Source of the DNA: Variovorax boronicumulans
Lineage (GTDB): Bacteria > Pseudomonadota > Gammaproteobacteria > Burkholderiales > Burkholderiaceae_C
Length of the DNA stretch: 64,000 nt
Direction of reading: 5' to 3'
Assembly: GCF_007677875.1 (NCBI RefSeq)
Contig: NZ_VEDO01000010.1
Span: forward strand, 124,001 to 188,000
In this document: piece by piece, positions 1 to 8,409 of the stretch
Layout: every line of letters begins with the position of its first letter
Position numbering within the stretch: position 1 is the first letter of the stretch
Made by a program: the position numbers and the translations under genes
Notes under the pieces: model-generated
What the model was told of the DNA's origin: nothing
Database searches by the model: none
What the model saw: the letters and a program-made list of their open reading frames with translations, nothing else

Positions 1-410
1 GCCCGGCGGCCCATGAGGGCCTGCAGCAGTGCGTCCTCGCCGGCCGGGCCGTAGCCGCTCTGGCCCAGCATCAGGTGGTAGCCGGCCGCGTCCAGCGTGG
101 CCGCCAGCGCCTGCACGGTCTCGGCGAACACCGGGCTGCCCAGCGCGGGGACGACGGCGGCGACCAGCCTGCTGCGGCGCGAGCGCAGCCCGCACGCCAG
201 CAGGTTGGGCACATAGTGGGTGGCTTCGACAGCGGCCTGCACGCGCAGGCGCGTGGCGGTCGGCACCCGCTGCGGCTGGTTCAGCGCGCGCGAGACCGTC
301 ATGGCGGAGACGCCGGCCACGCGGGCGACGTCCAGCACCGTCGTGGCACGCTGGCGCACCGCCGTCGGCATGCCGTCGGTCAACCGGTTAACTTCCTGTT
401 GCGATGCCAT
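1..410 (-). CDS. LacI-family transcriptional regulator, GntR-like, partial
   Basis: Only the N-terminal 136 codons are in the window; the gene runs off the left edge. The start ATG is at 410-408. A LacI helix-turn-helix (TVLDVARVAGVSAMTVSRAL) occupies roughly residues 24-43, followed by the hinge and the first strand of the periplasmic-binding-like sensor domain (LVAAVVPALGSPVFAE). The spacing and the GYHLMLGQSGY stretch resemble the gluconate repressor GntR of enterobacteria, so a sugar-acid ligand is plausible but unproven. A perfect palindrome lies 56 bp upstream and a second copy lies inside codons 6-11, which suggests autorepression. The genes it controls are probably to the left, outside the window. 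Confidence 0.85.
   Translation of the reverse strand, partial: MASQQEVNRLTDGMPTAVRQRATTVLDVARVAGVSAMTVSRALNQPQRVPTATRLRVQAAVEATHYVPNLLACGLRSRRSRLVAAVVPALGSPVFAETVQALAATLDAAGYHLMLGQSGYGPAGEDALLQALMGRR
377..394. promoter_or_regulatory. Second, imperfect LacI-type operator inside the regulator gene
   Basis: This stretch matches 15 of 18 positions of the perfect palindrome at 466-485 and keeps the central AACCGGTTAACTT. Its centre is 90 bp from the centre of the upstream copy, and it lies within the first codons of the LacI gene. Paired operators with an intragenic copy are typical of looping LacI-family repressors; looping here is inference. Confidence 0.5.
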
Positions 411-465
411 GCGGTCAAGAGCGCGATGAGGAGATTTGTAAAAGTGTGGATGCTCACCGGCGAAG

Positions 466-485
466 CAAGTTAACCGGTTAACTTG
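466..485. promoter_or_regulatory. Perfect 20-bp palindrome, probable LacI-family operator
   Basis: The sequence around AAGTTAACCGGTTAACTT is self-complementary over 20 bp with a central CG, the symmetry expected of LacI/GalR-family operators. It lies upstream of the leftward LacI gene starting at 410. The neighbouring LacI protein at 1-410 is the likely binder; the second LacI protein (539-1558) is the alternative. Confidence 0.7.
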
Positions 486-511
486 ATCGCGATAGTGATC
501 GATAACATTTG

Positions 512-534
512 CAGGGTCAAGCGCAGCGACCCTG
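512..534 (-). terminator. Hairpin after the second LacI gene
   Basis: CAGGGTC and GACCCTG form a perfect 7-bp stem with a 9-nt loop, just past the stop codon (539-541) of the LacI gene at 539-1558. There is no clear U-run, so this is at best a weak intrinsic or Rho-assisted terminator. Confidence 0.35.
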
Positions 535-538
535 GGAA

Positions 539-1558
539 TTACCCGGGGGGGCGGCGTGTCGTCGATTCGCGCACCATGAGCCGGCAGGTCAGCACGTGGG
601 CGTGCTCTTGCGGCGGGCGGGGGGCGCCCTGCACGAGTTCGGCCAGGCGCTGCATGGCAACCTCGCCCACGGCTTCGCTGGCCATGTCCACGCTGGTGAG
701 CGCAGGGCAGCCCAACCGGCCGTAGTCGATGTTGTCGAAGCCTGCCACCGCCACCTGCTCGGGGACACGCACTCCCAGCGCCCGGGCTTCGGCGAGCAGG
801 CCCAGCGCCAGCAGGTCGTTGAAAGCGACCACGGCATCGGGCCGCTCGCCCGACAGCAGCACCAGCGAGGCCAGGCGCTCGCCTTCTGCCGCGACCGGCG
901 CCGTGGCCTCGTGCGCGATGAAGTGCGCATCTTCCCCCGCAAAAGCGTCCTGCACGCCCTGCCAGCGTTCGGCGCTCCACGGGGCCGTCGGAAAGCCGAG
1001 GTACCCGATGCGCCGGTGGCCGCGGTCGCGCAGGTGCCGGCCCAGCATGCGGCCCGCCAGGTGGTTGTCGCAGCACACGCTGTGGTAGGCCGGGTGCGGC
1101 GGTGGGCCGCCGTAGAACACCACGGGCGTGCCGCTGTCGTAGAGCGCCTGCAGCACGGGTTCGGGCAGGCGCGCGCTGACGATGAGCCCGTCGACCCGGC
1201 GCGCCAGCGCGCGCAGCACGGCGAGCTCGGGCGCCTTGCTCTCGGCCGCGTCGGCCACGATCAGGTTCAGGCCGGCTGCGGCTGCGCCGCGCGCGGCGCC
1301 CTTGACCATGCTCGTGAAGTGCGGGTTGCGGATGTCCAGGATGACGATGCCGATGTTGCCGGTCTGGCCAGTCGTGATGCTGCGCGCCATGGGATTGAGC
1401 GACCAGCCCAGCTCCTGCACGGCGCGCGTGACGCGCGCCTCCACGTCAGCCGAGAAACGCTGGCTGCCGTTGACGAACTTGGAGACCGTGGCGGTCGAGA
1501 CCGCGGCGGCCTTGGCCACATCGCGGATGGTGGCGGAACGCTTGCGTGCAGGCGGCAT
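539..1558 (-). CDS. LacI-family transcriptional regulator
   Basis: A 339-residue protein of normal LacI length. The start MPPARKRSATIRDVAKAA places the helix-turn-helix (TIRDVAKAAAVSTATVSKFV) at residues 9-28, followed by the hinge region and a full sugar-binding-like sensor domain (GNIGIVILDIRNPHFTSMV, then VDGLIVSARLPEP, then VAGFDNIDYGRL). It ends 11 bp before the DUF72 gene upstream and follows the deaminase gene on the same strand, so deaminase, DUF72 and this regulator may be cotranscribed. The effector is unknown. The open frame extends far upstream, but that part is antisense-like reading of the neighbouring genes and is not included. Confidence 0.9.
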   Translation of the reverse strand: MPPARKRSATIRDVAKAAAVSTATVSKFVNGSQRFSADVEARVTRAVQELGWSLNPMARSITTGQTGNIGIVILDIRNPHFTSMVKGAARGAAAAGLNLIVADAAESKAPELAVLRALARRVDGLIVSARLPEPVLQALYDSGTPVVFYGGPPPHPAYHSVCCDNHLAGRMLGRHLRDRGHRRIGYLGFPTAPWSAERWQGVQDAFAGEDAHFIAHEATAPVAAEGERLASLVLLSGERPDAVVAFNDLLALGLLAEARALGVRVPEQVAVAGFDNIDYGRLGCPALTSVDMASEAVGEVAMQRLAELVQGAPRPPQEHAHVLTCRLMVRESTTRRPPG

Positions 1559-1569
1559 GCGTGGCGGGC

Positions 1570-2355
1570 TCAGAGCCGTTCGATCAGCGCCTGCGCCGCA
1601 GCGGGCGCGCGCTCCTTGGCGCCATTGATGAAGAACACAAAGACATCGCGAGCCTGGCCGCAGTCCTGCGCCGGCTCCACGAGCGGCGCACCGGCCGGCG
1701 TCGCGCCCCGGGCCCAGTCGCGCGCCACGTCGGCCCATCGGCCCAGCGTCTCGGTGGTGTAGCCCGTCGCGCAGTCGGCCTGGCTGCGCATGAGCCGCGC
1801 ATAGACGAAGTCGCCCGTCACGTCGGCGAAGCTGGGGTACTTGTCGGAATCCGCGAACACCGTCGCGCAGCCATAGCGCCGGGCCAGCGCGAGGTAGGCC
1901 GGCACCATGAAGCTCGGATGCCGCACGTCCAGCACGTGGCGCAGCGCGCGGCCGTCGACGGCCTTGGGCAGCAGCGCGAGGAAGGCCTCGAAGTCTGGCG
2001 CGTCGAAGGGCTTGGTCGGCGCGAACTGCCAGACGATGGGCCCGAGCTTGTTGCCGAGTTCGGACAGTCCGCTTTCGACAAAGCGCGTGATGGATGCACC
2101 CGCATCGGCCAGCACGCGCCGGTTGGTCGCGAAGCGGTTGGCTTTGAGCGAGAACACGAAGTCCCCGGGCGTCTCGTCGTGCCAGCGCGCGAAGCTCTTG
2201 GGCGTCATCGTGCTGTAGTAGGTGCCGTTGATCTCGATGGCCGTCACCGCGCGGCTCGCAAAGTGCAGCTCCTGGCTGTGCGGCAGGCCGGCCGGATAGA
2301 AGTTGCTGCGCCAGGGCTCGAAGGTCCAGCCACCGATGCCGACACGGATGCTCAT
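1570..2355 (-). CDS. DUF72 domain protein (YecE family)
   Basis: A 261-residue protein that fills the DUF72/YecE family. The hallmarks are VGIGGWTFEPWRSNFYP at the N terminus, AIEINGTYYSTMTPKSFARW, FVFSLKANRFATN, and a conserved DVRHPSF around the middle. The family has a TIM-barrel-like fold and no firmly assigned reaction. A good ribosome-binding site (GGAG) precedes the ATG at 2355. It lies 45 bp downstream of the amidohydrolase gene and 11 bp upstream of the LacI gene, consistent with one leftward operon. Confidence 0.85.
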   Translation of the reverse strand: MSIRVGIGGWTFEPWRSNFYPAGLPHSQELHFASRAVTAIEINGTYYSTMTPKSFARWHDETPGDFVFSLKANRFATNRRVLADAGASITRFVESGLSELGNKLGPIVWQFAPTKPFDAPDFEAFLALLPKAVDGRALRHVLDVRHPSFMVPAYLALARRYGCATVFADSDKYPSFADVTGDFVYARLMRSQADCATGYTTETLGRWADVARDWARGATPAGAPLVEPAQDCGQARDVFVFFINGAKERAPAAAQALIERL

Positions 2356-2400
2356 GGGGGTCTCCTGCTGCGAAGCCCCGCAGCATAGCCGCGCGCGCGG

Positions 2401-3810
2401 CTAGGCCGTGTGTGGGTGCCGCGCCGCATCGACGAGCCGCTGCGCCAGGGCGCGGTGCCGTTCCAGCAGGGGGGCCAGTTCGCAGTCCACCAGGTGCCCG
2501 CCCCGCACGCGCACGCGGCCGTGGATGACCGACAGCGCGACGTTCGCCGGCTGGCAGAACACCAGCGCCGCCACCGGGTCGTGGCCGGCGCCGGCATGGC
2601 CCACGCCGCGCAGGTCGAAGGCCACGAGGTCGGCCGACATGCCCGGCGCCAGCGCGCCGATGTCGTCGCGGCCCAGCACCTGGGCACCGCCGCGCGTGGC
2701 GATCTCCAGCGCCTCGCGCGCCGTCATCGCGGCCGGGCCGAAGCCCACGCGCGCGAGCAGCAGCGCCTGGCGCGCCTCGCCCAGCAGGTGCGCCCCGTCG
2801 TTGCTGGCGCTGCCGTCCACACCCAGACCCACCGGCACGCCAGCCCGGCGCATGGCGCCCACCGGTGCGATGCCCGAGGCCAGCCGCATGTTGCTGCAGG
2901 GGCAGTGCGCCACACCGGTGCCGGTGCGGCCGAACAGGCGGATGCCGGCCTCGTCCAGCTTGACGCAGTGCGCGTGCCAGACGTCGCGGCCGACCCAGCC
3001 CAGGTCTTCGGCGTACTCTGCCGGCGTCATGCCGAATTTTTCGCGCGAGTAGGCGACGTCGTTGTCGTTCTCGGCCAGGTGGGTGTGCAGCGAGACGCCC
3101 GTGGCGCGCGCGAGTTCGGCCGAGGCGCGCATGAGCTCGCGCGAGACCGAGAACGGTGAGCAGGGCGCCAGCACGATGCGCAGCATGGCGTGGCGCGCCG
3201 GGTCGTGCCAGCGCTCGATCAGGCGCTGGCTGTCGGCCAGGATCGCGTCCTCGCGCTCGACCACCTCGTCCGGCGGCAACCCACCGGCACTGCGGCCCAC
3301 GCTCATGCTGCCGCGTGCGGCGTGAAAGCGCATGCCCATGGCCGCGGCGGCCTCGATCGCGTCCTCGAGCCGGCTGCCGTTGGGATACAGGTACAGGTGG
3401 TCGCTGGTGGTGGTGCAGCCCGACAGCAGCAACTCGGCCATCGCCGTCTTCGTCGACACGTGGACCATCTCGGGCGTGAGCCGCGCCCATAGCGGATACA
3501 AGCTGCCGAGCCAGCCGAACAGCTCGGCGTCCTGCGCCTCGGGCACCGCGCGCGTGAGGCTCTGGAACATGTGGTGGTGGGTGTTGACCAGGCCGGGCAT
3601 CAGGACATGGCCGTGCAGGTCGATGGCCTCGGCGCGGCCCGCGGCCAGCGCCTGGGCATAGGGCGCCGGCAGCGCGTCGCTGGGGCCGACCCAGGCCACG
3701 GCAGGGCCCTGCACCACGATGGCGCCGTCCGCGATCTCGTGGCGCGCATCGTCCATGGTCACCAGCACATCGGCATGGCGCAGGATCAGGAGGGGGGCTT
3801 CATGGGGCAT
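2401..3810 (-). CDS. Amidohydrolase, probable 8-oxoguanine deaminase
   Basis: A 469-residue member of the AtzB/TrzA cytosine-deaminase-like amidohydrolases. Metal-ligand motifs are present in order: [42 protein letters not shown], and [10 protein letters not shown] with the catalytic Asp. The N terminus ([24 protein letters not shown]) and [17 protein letters not shown] match the family characterised as 8-oxoguanine deaminases (8-oxoguanine to urate and ammonia); isocytosine or another purine/pyrimidine is the alternative substrate. I chose ATG 3810; an upstream TTG at 3861 would add 17 unlike residues. It is divergent from a Bug-type uptake protein, suggesting scavenging of a purine-like compound. 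Confidence 0.75.
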   Translation of the reverse strand: MPHEAPLLILRHADVLVTMDDARHEIADGAIVVQGPAVAWVGPSDALPAPYAQALAAGRAEAIDLHGHVLMPGLVNTHHHMFQSLTRAVPEAQDAELFGWLGSLYPLWARLTPEMVHVSTKTAMAELLLSGCTTTSDHLYLYPNGSRLEDAIEAAAAMGMRFHAARGSMSVGRSAGGLPPDEVVEREDAILADSQRLIERWHDPARHAMLRIVLAPCSPFSVSRELMRASAELARATGVSLHTHLAENDNDVAYSREKFGMTPAEYAEDLGWVGRDVWHAHCVKLDEAGIRLFGRTGTGVAHCPCSNMRLASGIAPVGAMRRAGVPVGLGVDGSASNDGAHLLGEARQALLLARVGFGPAAMTAREALEIATRGGAQVLGRDDIGALAPGMSADLVAFDLRGVGHAGAGHDPVAALVFCQPANVALSVIHGRVRVRGGHLVDCELAPLLERHRALAQRLVDAARHPHTA

Positions 3811-3939
3811 GGTCTTGGGGCAGCGCGCGGCCGCGGCAGGATGGACGCGGCAGGATAGCAACCGTTGTGCCGGGCGGTGGGACGGAGCAGGGCCGTCCTA
3901 TGATGGCCGCTCCGCGTCCGAGAAGAGGAGACTCCCCCC

Positions 3940-4905
3940 ATGCCCAAGACCCTGCAACGTCTGGCCGCCTGCGCGCTGCTGGCGCTGGCCCCGCTGGCCC
4001 AGGCCGCCTTCCCCGACAAACCCATCCGCATCGTGATCGGCTTTCCCGCCGGCGGCCCGCTGGACCAGCACGCGCGGCTGCTGGCCGACAAGCTGCAGGC
4101 GGTGCTGGGCCAGCCCATCGTGGTCGACTACAAGTCCGGCGCAGGCGGCACCGTGGGCGCGCAGGATGTGATGAAGGCCGCGCCCGACGGCTACACGCTG
4201 ATGCTGGCCAACACCGGCGTGATGGTCATCAACCCGGCGCTGTACAGCCGCCTGCCCTACGCCACGCTCAAGGACTTCACGCCGATCGCGCGCACGGCCA
4301 TGCAGCCGCTGGCGCTGCTCGTCAACCCGCAGCTGCCCGTCAAGACGCTGAGGGAGTTCGCCGACTACGCCAAGGCCAAGCCCGGCCATATCAACTACGG
4401 CTCGGCTGGCAACGGCGGCATCAGCCACCTGGTGCCCGAGATGTTCAAGAACGCGGCTGGGCTGTTCATGGTCCACATCCCCTACCGCGGCAGCGCACCG
4501 GCCTTCACCGACCTCATGGCGGGGCAGGTGCAGTTCATGGCCGAGTCCATCCCGCAGGCGGCGGCCTACGCCAAGCAGGGCAAGGTGCGCGCCTTGGCCG
4601 TGACCAGCCGCGAGCGCAACCCCGCGCTGCCCGAGGTGCCCACCGTGATCGAGTCGGGCTTCAAGGGTTTCGAGGTCGTGGGCTTCTACGGCTTCCTGGC
4701 GCCGGCCGGGCTGCCGGCCGACGTGACCGCCAAGCTCAGCGACGCCTTCGGGCAGGTGCTGAACAACCCCGAGGTGCGCAGCCGCATGGTGGCCCAGGGC
4801 GCCGACCCGGCCTTCCTGGGCAGCGCAGACTTCGGCAAATTCCTCGCTGCCGAAATGCCGCGCTGGGCCGCAGCGGTGAAGGCCTCGGGCGCCAAGCTGG
4901 ACTGA
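3940..4905 (+). CDS. Tripartite tricarboxylate transporter (Bug) substrate-binding protein
   Basis: A 321-residue periplasmic solute receptor of the TctC/Bug family, which is greatly expanded in Bordetella, Variovorax and relatives. It has a cleavable signal peptide (hydrophobic core then AQAAFPDKP), [23 protein letters not shown] at the first ligand loop, and the family motifs [18 protein letters not shown] and [17 protein letters not shown]. An AGAGGAG-like ribosome-binding site precedes the ATG, and a TATGAT -10 lies at 3899-3904. No TctA/TctB membrane genes are in the window, as is usual for orphan Bug genes. The ligand is unknown; the divergent deaminase hints at a purine derivative, but this is inference. 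Confidence 0.9.
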   Translation: MPKTLQRLAACALLALAPLAQAAFPDKPIRIVIGFPAGGPLDQHARLLADKLQAVLGQPIVVDYKSGAGGTVGAQDVMKAAPDGYTLMLANTGVMVINPALYSRLPYATLKDFTPIARTAMQPLALLVNPQLPVKTLREFADYAKAKPGHINYGSAGNGGISHLVPEMFKNAAGLFMVHIPYRGSAPAFTDLMAGQVQFMAESIPQAAAYAKQGKVRALAVTSRERNPALPEVPTVIESGFKGFEVVGFYGFLAPAGLPADVTAKLSDAFGQVLNNPEVRSRMVAQGADPAFLGSADFGKFLAAEMPRWAAAVKASGAKLD

Positions 4906-4943
4906 TAATCGCGCGCTTCCTCCAGTCCTGCGGCGCACACACG

Positions 4944-6170
4944 ATGACCACCTTCGGCACCCCCCTGTCCCCCCACGCCACGCGCGTCATGATGCTGGGC
5001 TCCGGAGAACTCGGCAAAGAGGTGCTGATCGCGCTGCAGCGCCTGGGCGTGGAGACCATCGCGGTGGACCGCTACGACAACGCGCCCGGCCAGCAGGTGG
5101 CGCACCGGGCCCACACCATCGCGATGAGCGATCCGGCCGCGCTCAAGGCGCTGATCGAAAAGGAAAAGCCCGACTGGGTCGTGCCCGAGATCGAGGCCAT
5201 CGCCACGCCCGCCCTGGCGGAGCTGGAAGCCGCCGGCAGCGTGCGCGTGGTGCCCACGGCGCGCGCCGCGCGGCTGACCATGGACCGCGAAGGCATCCGC
5301 CGCCTGGCCGCCGAAACGCTGGGCCTGGCCACCAGCCCCTACAAGTTCTGCGACTCGTTCGAGGAGCTGCAGGCTGCCATCGACGCCGGCATCGGTTATC
5401 CCTGCGTGGTCAAGCCCGTCATGAGCAGCTCGGGCAAGGGCCAGAGCAAGATCGACGGCCCGGCCGATGTGCAGAACGCATGGGACTACGCCATGGCCGG
5501 CGGCCGCGTAAGCCATGGCCGCGTGATCGTCGAAGGCTTCATCGACTTCGACTACGAGATCACGCTGTTGACCGTGCGGGCGCGCGCCGCCGACGGCAGT
5601 GTGCAGACGCATTTCTGCGACCCCATCGGCCATGTGCAGGTCAGCGGCGACTACGTGGAAAGCTGGCAGCCGCACCCCATGCACCCCGCCGCACTCGAGA
5701 AAGCGCGCGCCATCGCGAAGGCCGTGACCGATGACCTGGGCCGCGGCCTGGACGGGCAGCCCGCGGGCCTGGGCCTGTTCGGCGTGGAGCTGTTCGTCAA
5801 GGGCGAGCAGGTCTGGTTCAGCGAGGTGAGCCCGCGCCCGCACGACACCGGCATGGTCACCATGGCCACGCAGTGGCAGAACGAGTTCGAGCTGCACGCG
5901 CGCGCCATCCTGGGCCTGCCCGTGGACACCAGCCTCAAGAGCCCGGGCGCCAGCGCCGTGGTCTATGGCGGCGTGGACGCCCAGGGCATCGTCTTCGACG
6001 GCGTGGCCGAGGCGCTGCAGGTGCCGGGCACCGAAATCCGCCTGTTCGGCAAGCCCGAGAGTTTTGTGAAGCGCCGCATGGGCGTGCTGCTCGCGCGCGA
6101 TGCCGACGTGGAACAGGCCCGCGTGAAGGCCAAGCGCGCCGCCGCGCTGGTGCGCCCGCGCCAAGCCTGA
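4944..6170 (+). CDS. purT: Formate-dependent phosphoribosylglycinamide formyltransferase
   Basis: A 408-residue ATP-grasp enzyme that makes formyl-GAR from GAR, formate and ATP in purine synthesis, the folate-independent alternative to PurN. The N-terminal domain starts [29 protein letters not shown], the ATP-grasp core carries [18 protein letters not shown], and the metal and phosphate region carries [30 protein letters not shown]. The open frame extends upstream through the Bug gene, but this ATG is where homology begins. A GATAAT -10 (4904-4909) overlaps the Bug stop codon and would give a 5' leader of about 28 nt. Confidence 0.95.
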   Translation: MTTFGTPLSPHATRVMMLGSGELGKEVLIALQRLGVETIAVDRYDNAPGQQVAHRAHTIAMSDPAALKALIEKEKPDWVVPEIEAIATPALAELEAAGSVRVVPTARAARLTMDREGIRRLAAETLGLATSPYKFCDSFEELQAAIDAGIGYPCVVKPVMSSSGKGQSKIDGPADVQNAWDYAMAGGRVSHGRVIVEGFIDFDYEITLLTVRARAADGSVQTHFCDPIGHVQVSGDYVESWQPHPMHPAALEKARAIAKAVTDDLGRGLDGQPAGLGLFGVELFVKGEQVWFSEVSPRPHDTGMVTMATQWQNEFELHARAILGLPVDTSLKSPGASAVVYGGVDAQGIVFDGVAEALQVPGTEIRLFGKPESFVKRRMGVLLARDADVEQARVKAKRAAALVRPRQA

Positions 6171-6232
6171 CGCTGCCGCGCATTTCTCGGCTCTCAAAAG
6201 CCTTTTGCTGCCACGGCTAGCATGCCGCGGTG

Positions 6233-7402
6233 ATGCAGACGCAATGGAATACTTTGGTGGCCTGGGCCGATACGTCGGCGCTGGGCCTGCTGGCGGCCGC
6301 GGCGCTCGCCGTGGTGCTGGCTTGGATCGTCCACCGTGCCGGTGCACTGGTGCTCGCGCGCGTCACGCGCGGCATGCCGGTGGCCTCGACGGTGGTGCGC
6401 TTCGTGCGGCCGGCCGCGCGCTGGTGGCTCATGTTTCTGGCGTTGCAGGTGGTGTGGCAGGGCGCGCCCGACGACACCGCCATGATCGGCACCATCCGGC
6501 AGGTCAACAGCCTGCTGCTGCTGGCCTGCCTGACCTGGGTGGGTCTGCGCGCGGTGGCCGGCGTGGGCCAGGGCGTGGTCGACCAACATCCGCTCAACGT
6601 GGTGGACAACCTGCACGCGCGGCGCATCCATACCCAGGCCAAGGTGTTGTCGCGCACCGTCATGGTCGTGGTGGGCCTGGCCGGCGTGGCGCTGATGCTC
6701 ATGACGATTCCCGGCGCCCGCCAGTTCGGTACCAGTCTGCTGGCCTCGGCCGGCGTGGTGGGCCTGGTGGTCGGCATGGCGGCGCAACCGGTGTTCGGCA
6801 ACCTGATCGCCGGGCTGCAGCTGGCGCTGGCGCAGCCGATCCGCATCGACGACGTGCTCATCGTGCAGGGCGAGTGGGGCCGCGTGGAAGCGATCACGGG
6901 CACCTACGTGGTGCTGGCCATCTGGGACCAGCGCCGGCTCATCATTCCGCTGCGCTGGTTCATCGAGAACCCGTTCCAGAACTGGACGCGCACCAGCTCG
7001 GACATCATCGGCACGGTGTTCCTGTGGGTGGACTACCGGCTGCCTTTGGCCCCGCTGCGGGCCGAGGCGCAGCGCCTGTGCGAAGACTCTCCGCACTGGG
7101 ACAAGCGGCTGTGCCTGCTGCAGGTGACCGACACCACCGAGCGGACCATGCAGTTGCGGCTGCTGTGTACGGCGTCCGATTCAGGCAAGGCCTGGGACCT
7201 GCGCTGCTTCCTGCGCGAAGGGCTGATCGCCTTCATCGCGCGCGAGTACCCCGAGCACCTGCCGCTCACGCGGGCCGAGCTGCGCGGTGGCGAGCCGCCG
7301 CTGTCGGGCGCCCAGGGCCTGGCCGAGCGGCCGCTGCCGCCTGGGCCGGCCCAGCCCCTTCCGCCGGTGCAGCCGCAGCCGCCTTCGCCGAATCCGGTCT
7401 GA
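6233..7402 (+). CDS. MscS-family mechanosensitive ion channel
   Basis: A 389-residue inner-membrane protein with four predicted transmembrane helices. The pore-lining helix and beta domain are clear: LLASAGVVGLVVGMAAQPVFGNLIAGLQLALAQPIRIDD, then GRVEAITGTYVVLAIWDQRRLIIPLRWFIENPFQNWTR. The cytoplasmic C terminus ends in a Pro-rich tail after RAELRGGEPP. It would release solutes on hypo-osmotic shock; small MscS homologs often only partly share this role. GTG at 6230 directly precedes the chosen ATG. A TAGCAT -10 at 6218-6223 sits close to the start. It converges with the LysR gene, whose stop lies 7 bp away. Confidence 0.88.
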   Translation: MQTQWNTLVAWADTSALGLLAAAALAVVLAWIVHRAGALVLARVTRGMPVASTVVRFVRPAARWWLMFLALQVVWQGAPDDTAMIGTIRQVNSLLLLACLTWVGLRAVAGVGQGVVDQHPLNVVDNLHARRIHTQAKVLSRTVMVVVGLAGVALMLMTIPGARQFGTSLLASAGVVGLVVGMAAQPVFGNLIAGLQLALAQPIRIDDVLIVQGEWGRVEAITGTYVVLAIWDQRRLIIPLRWFIENPFQNWTRTSSDIIGTVFLWVDYRLPLAPLRAEAQRLCEDSPHWDKRLCLLQVTDTTERTMQLRLLCTASDSGKAWDLRCFLREGLIAFIAREYPEHLPLTRAELRGGEPPLSGAQGLAERPLPPGPAQPLPPVQPQPPSPNPV

Positions 7403-7409
7403 GCCATGT

Positions 7410-8315
7410 TCAGCCGGCCGGCTGGCCGCTGCCGGCGCGCAGGCCATCCAGCAGCAGCCGCGCAGCCGGCGTGAGTGTCTTGGCATCGCGCACCGCGAGC
7501 ACGAAGCGGCGCCGGGCCCAGTCGTCGGCCAGTGGCACCACCACCAGGCCCAGGGGCTGCTCGAACAGCCGCGCCTCTTCGCGCGGCACGATGGCCAGCG
7601 CCAGCTGCGCGGCGACGATGCGGCAGGCCGCGTCCACCGTGGCCACCTGCAGCCGCGTGCGCAGCGGCTTGCCGGCAATCGCCGCCTGGCGCTGCTGCGT
7701 GGTCTTCATGATGCTGCGGCCCAGGATGTCCACATGCTCGTGGTCCAGCGTGTCGGCGAAGCGCAGGCGCTTGCGGCCGGCCAGCGCGTGGCCGGGGTGC
7801 AGCACCACGGCCAGCAGGTCCTCGCGGTAGGCGAAGCGCTGCAGCCGGCCCAGGTCCACGGCGTCCCAGCAGACGCCGATGTCGGCCCGGCCTTCCTCCA
7901 CGCCGCGCACCACCTCCCAGATCTCGCGCTCCTCCATGCTCACGCGTACCTGGGCGGACGCGCGCGCGAAACGGCCCACGTCGGCCGGCAGGAACTGCGC
8001 CAGTGCCGACATGCTGGCGAACACCCGCACCTGGCCCTGCACGCCCTCGGCATAGGCCGTGAGCTCGGCCTGCATGCGCTCGAGCAGCTGCAGTGCCTCG
8101 CGCGCGTAGCGCCACAGTGTCTCGCCGGCCGGCGTGAGCGCCACACCGCGGCGGCCGCGGGCCAGCAGCGGGGTGCCGGCCTGGGCCTCCATCTGGGCGA
8201 TGCGCTTGCTCACGGCCGAGGGCACGATGGCCTCGCGCTGCGCGGCCAGCGCGATGTTGCGTTCCTCGCAGACGGCGACGAACAGGCGCAGGGAGGTGGG
8301 GTCGAACGCGTGCAT
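7410..8315 (-). CDS. LysR-family transcriptional regulator
   Basis: A 301-residue LysR regulator. The N-terminal winged helix-turn-helix (DPTSLRLFVAVCEERNIALAAQREAIVPSAVSKRIAQMEA) is followed by the linker and a periplasmic-binding-like effector domain. I chose ATG 8315, because 23 extra upstream residues would run into the intergenic operator. It is divergent from D-tartrate dehydratase with 94 bp between starts and a perfect 9-bp inverted repeat in the gap. It is therefore the likely tartrate-responsive activator of that operon; this is inferred from layout. Confidence 0.9.
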   Translation of the reverse strand: MHAFDPTSLRLFVAVCEERNIALAAQREAIVPSAVSKRIAQMEAQAGTPLLARGRRGVALTPAGETLWRYAREALQLLERMQAELTAYAEGVQGQVRVFASMSALAQFLPADVGRFARASAQVRVSMEEREIWEVVRGVEEGRADIGVCWDAVDLGRLQRFAYREDLLAVVLHPGHALAGRKRLRFADTLDHEHVDILGRSIMKTTQQRQAAIAGKPLRTRLQVATVDAACRIVAAQLALAIVPREEARLFEQPLGLVVVPLADDWARRRFVLAVRDAKTLTPAARLLLDGLRAGSGQPAG

Positions 8316-8327
8316 GGCATCTCGGAA

Positions 8328-8368
8328 TGGAATCTCAAGCGAGAAAACATACCACTTCAGAGATTCCA
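8328..8368. promoter_or_regulatory. Inverted repeat between lysR and tarD
   Basis: TGGAATCTC (8328-8336) and GAGATTCCA (8360-8368) are perfect 9-bp inverted arms separated by 23 bp. They lie between the divergent starts of the LysR gene and tarD. A TAGCAT -10 for tarD follows at 8379-8384. This is a good candidate for the LysR recognition/activation site. Confidence 0.5.
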
Positions 8369-8409
8369 GGATCCTGCCTAGCATCGACCCACTTCAACAG
8401 GAACCCGCC

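Noticed and set aside
29-473. Open frames on the plus strand over the first LacI gene
   Set aside because: They are Arg/Gly/Ala-rich antisense frames; the minus strand encodes a clear LacI N terminus.
1559-3490. Upstream extension of the second LacI gene
   Set aside because: The extension covers the DUF72 and deaminase genes in another frame; the LacI helix-turn-helix starts at 1558.
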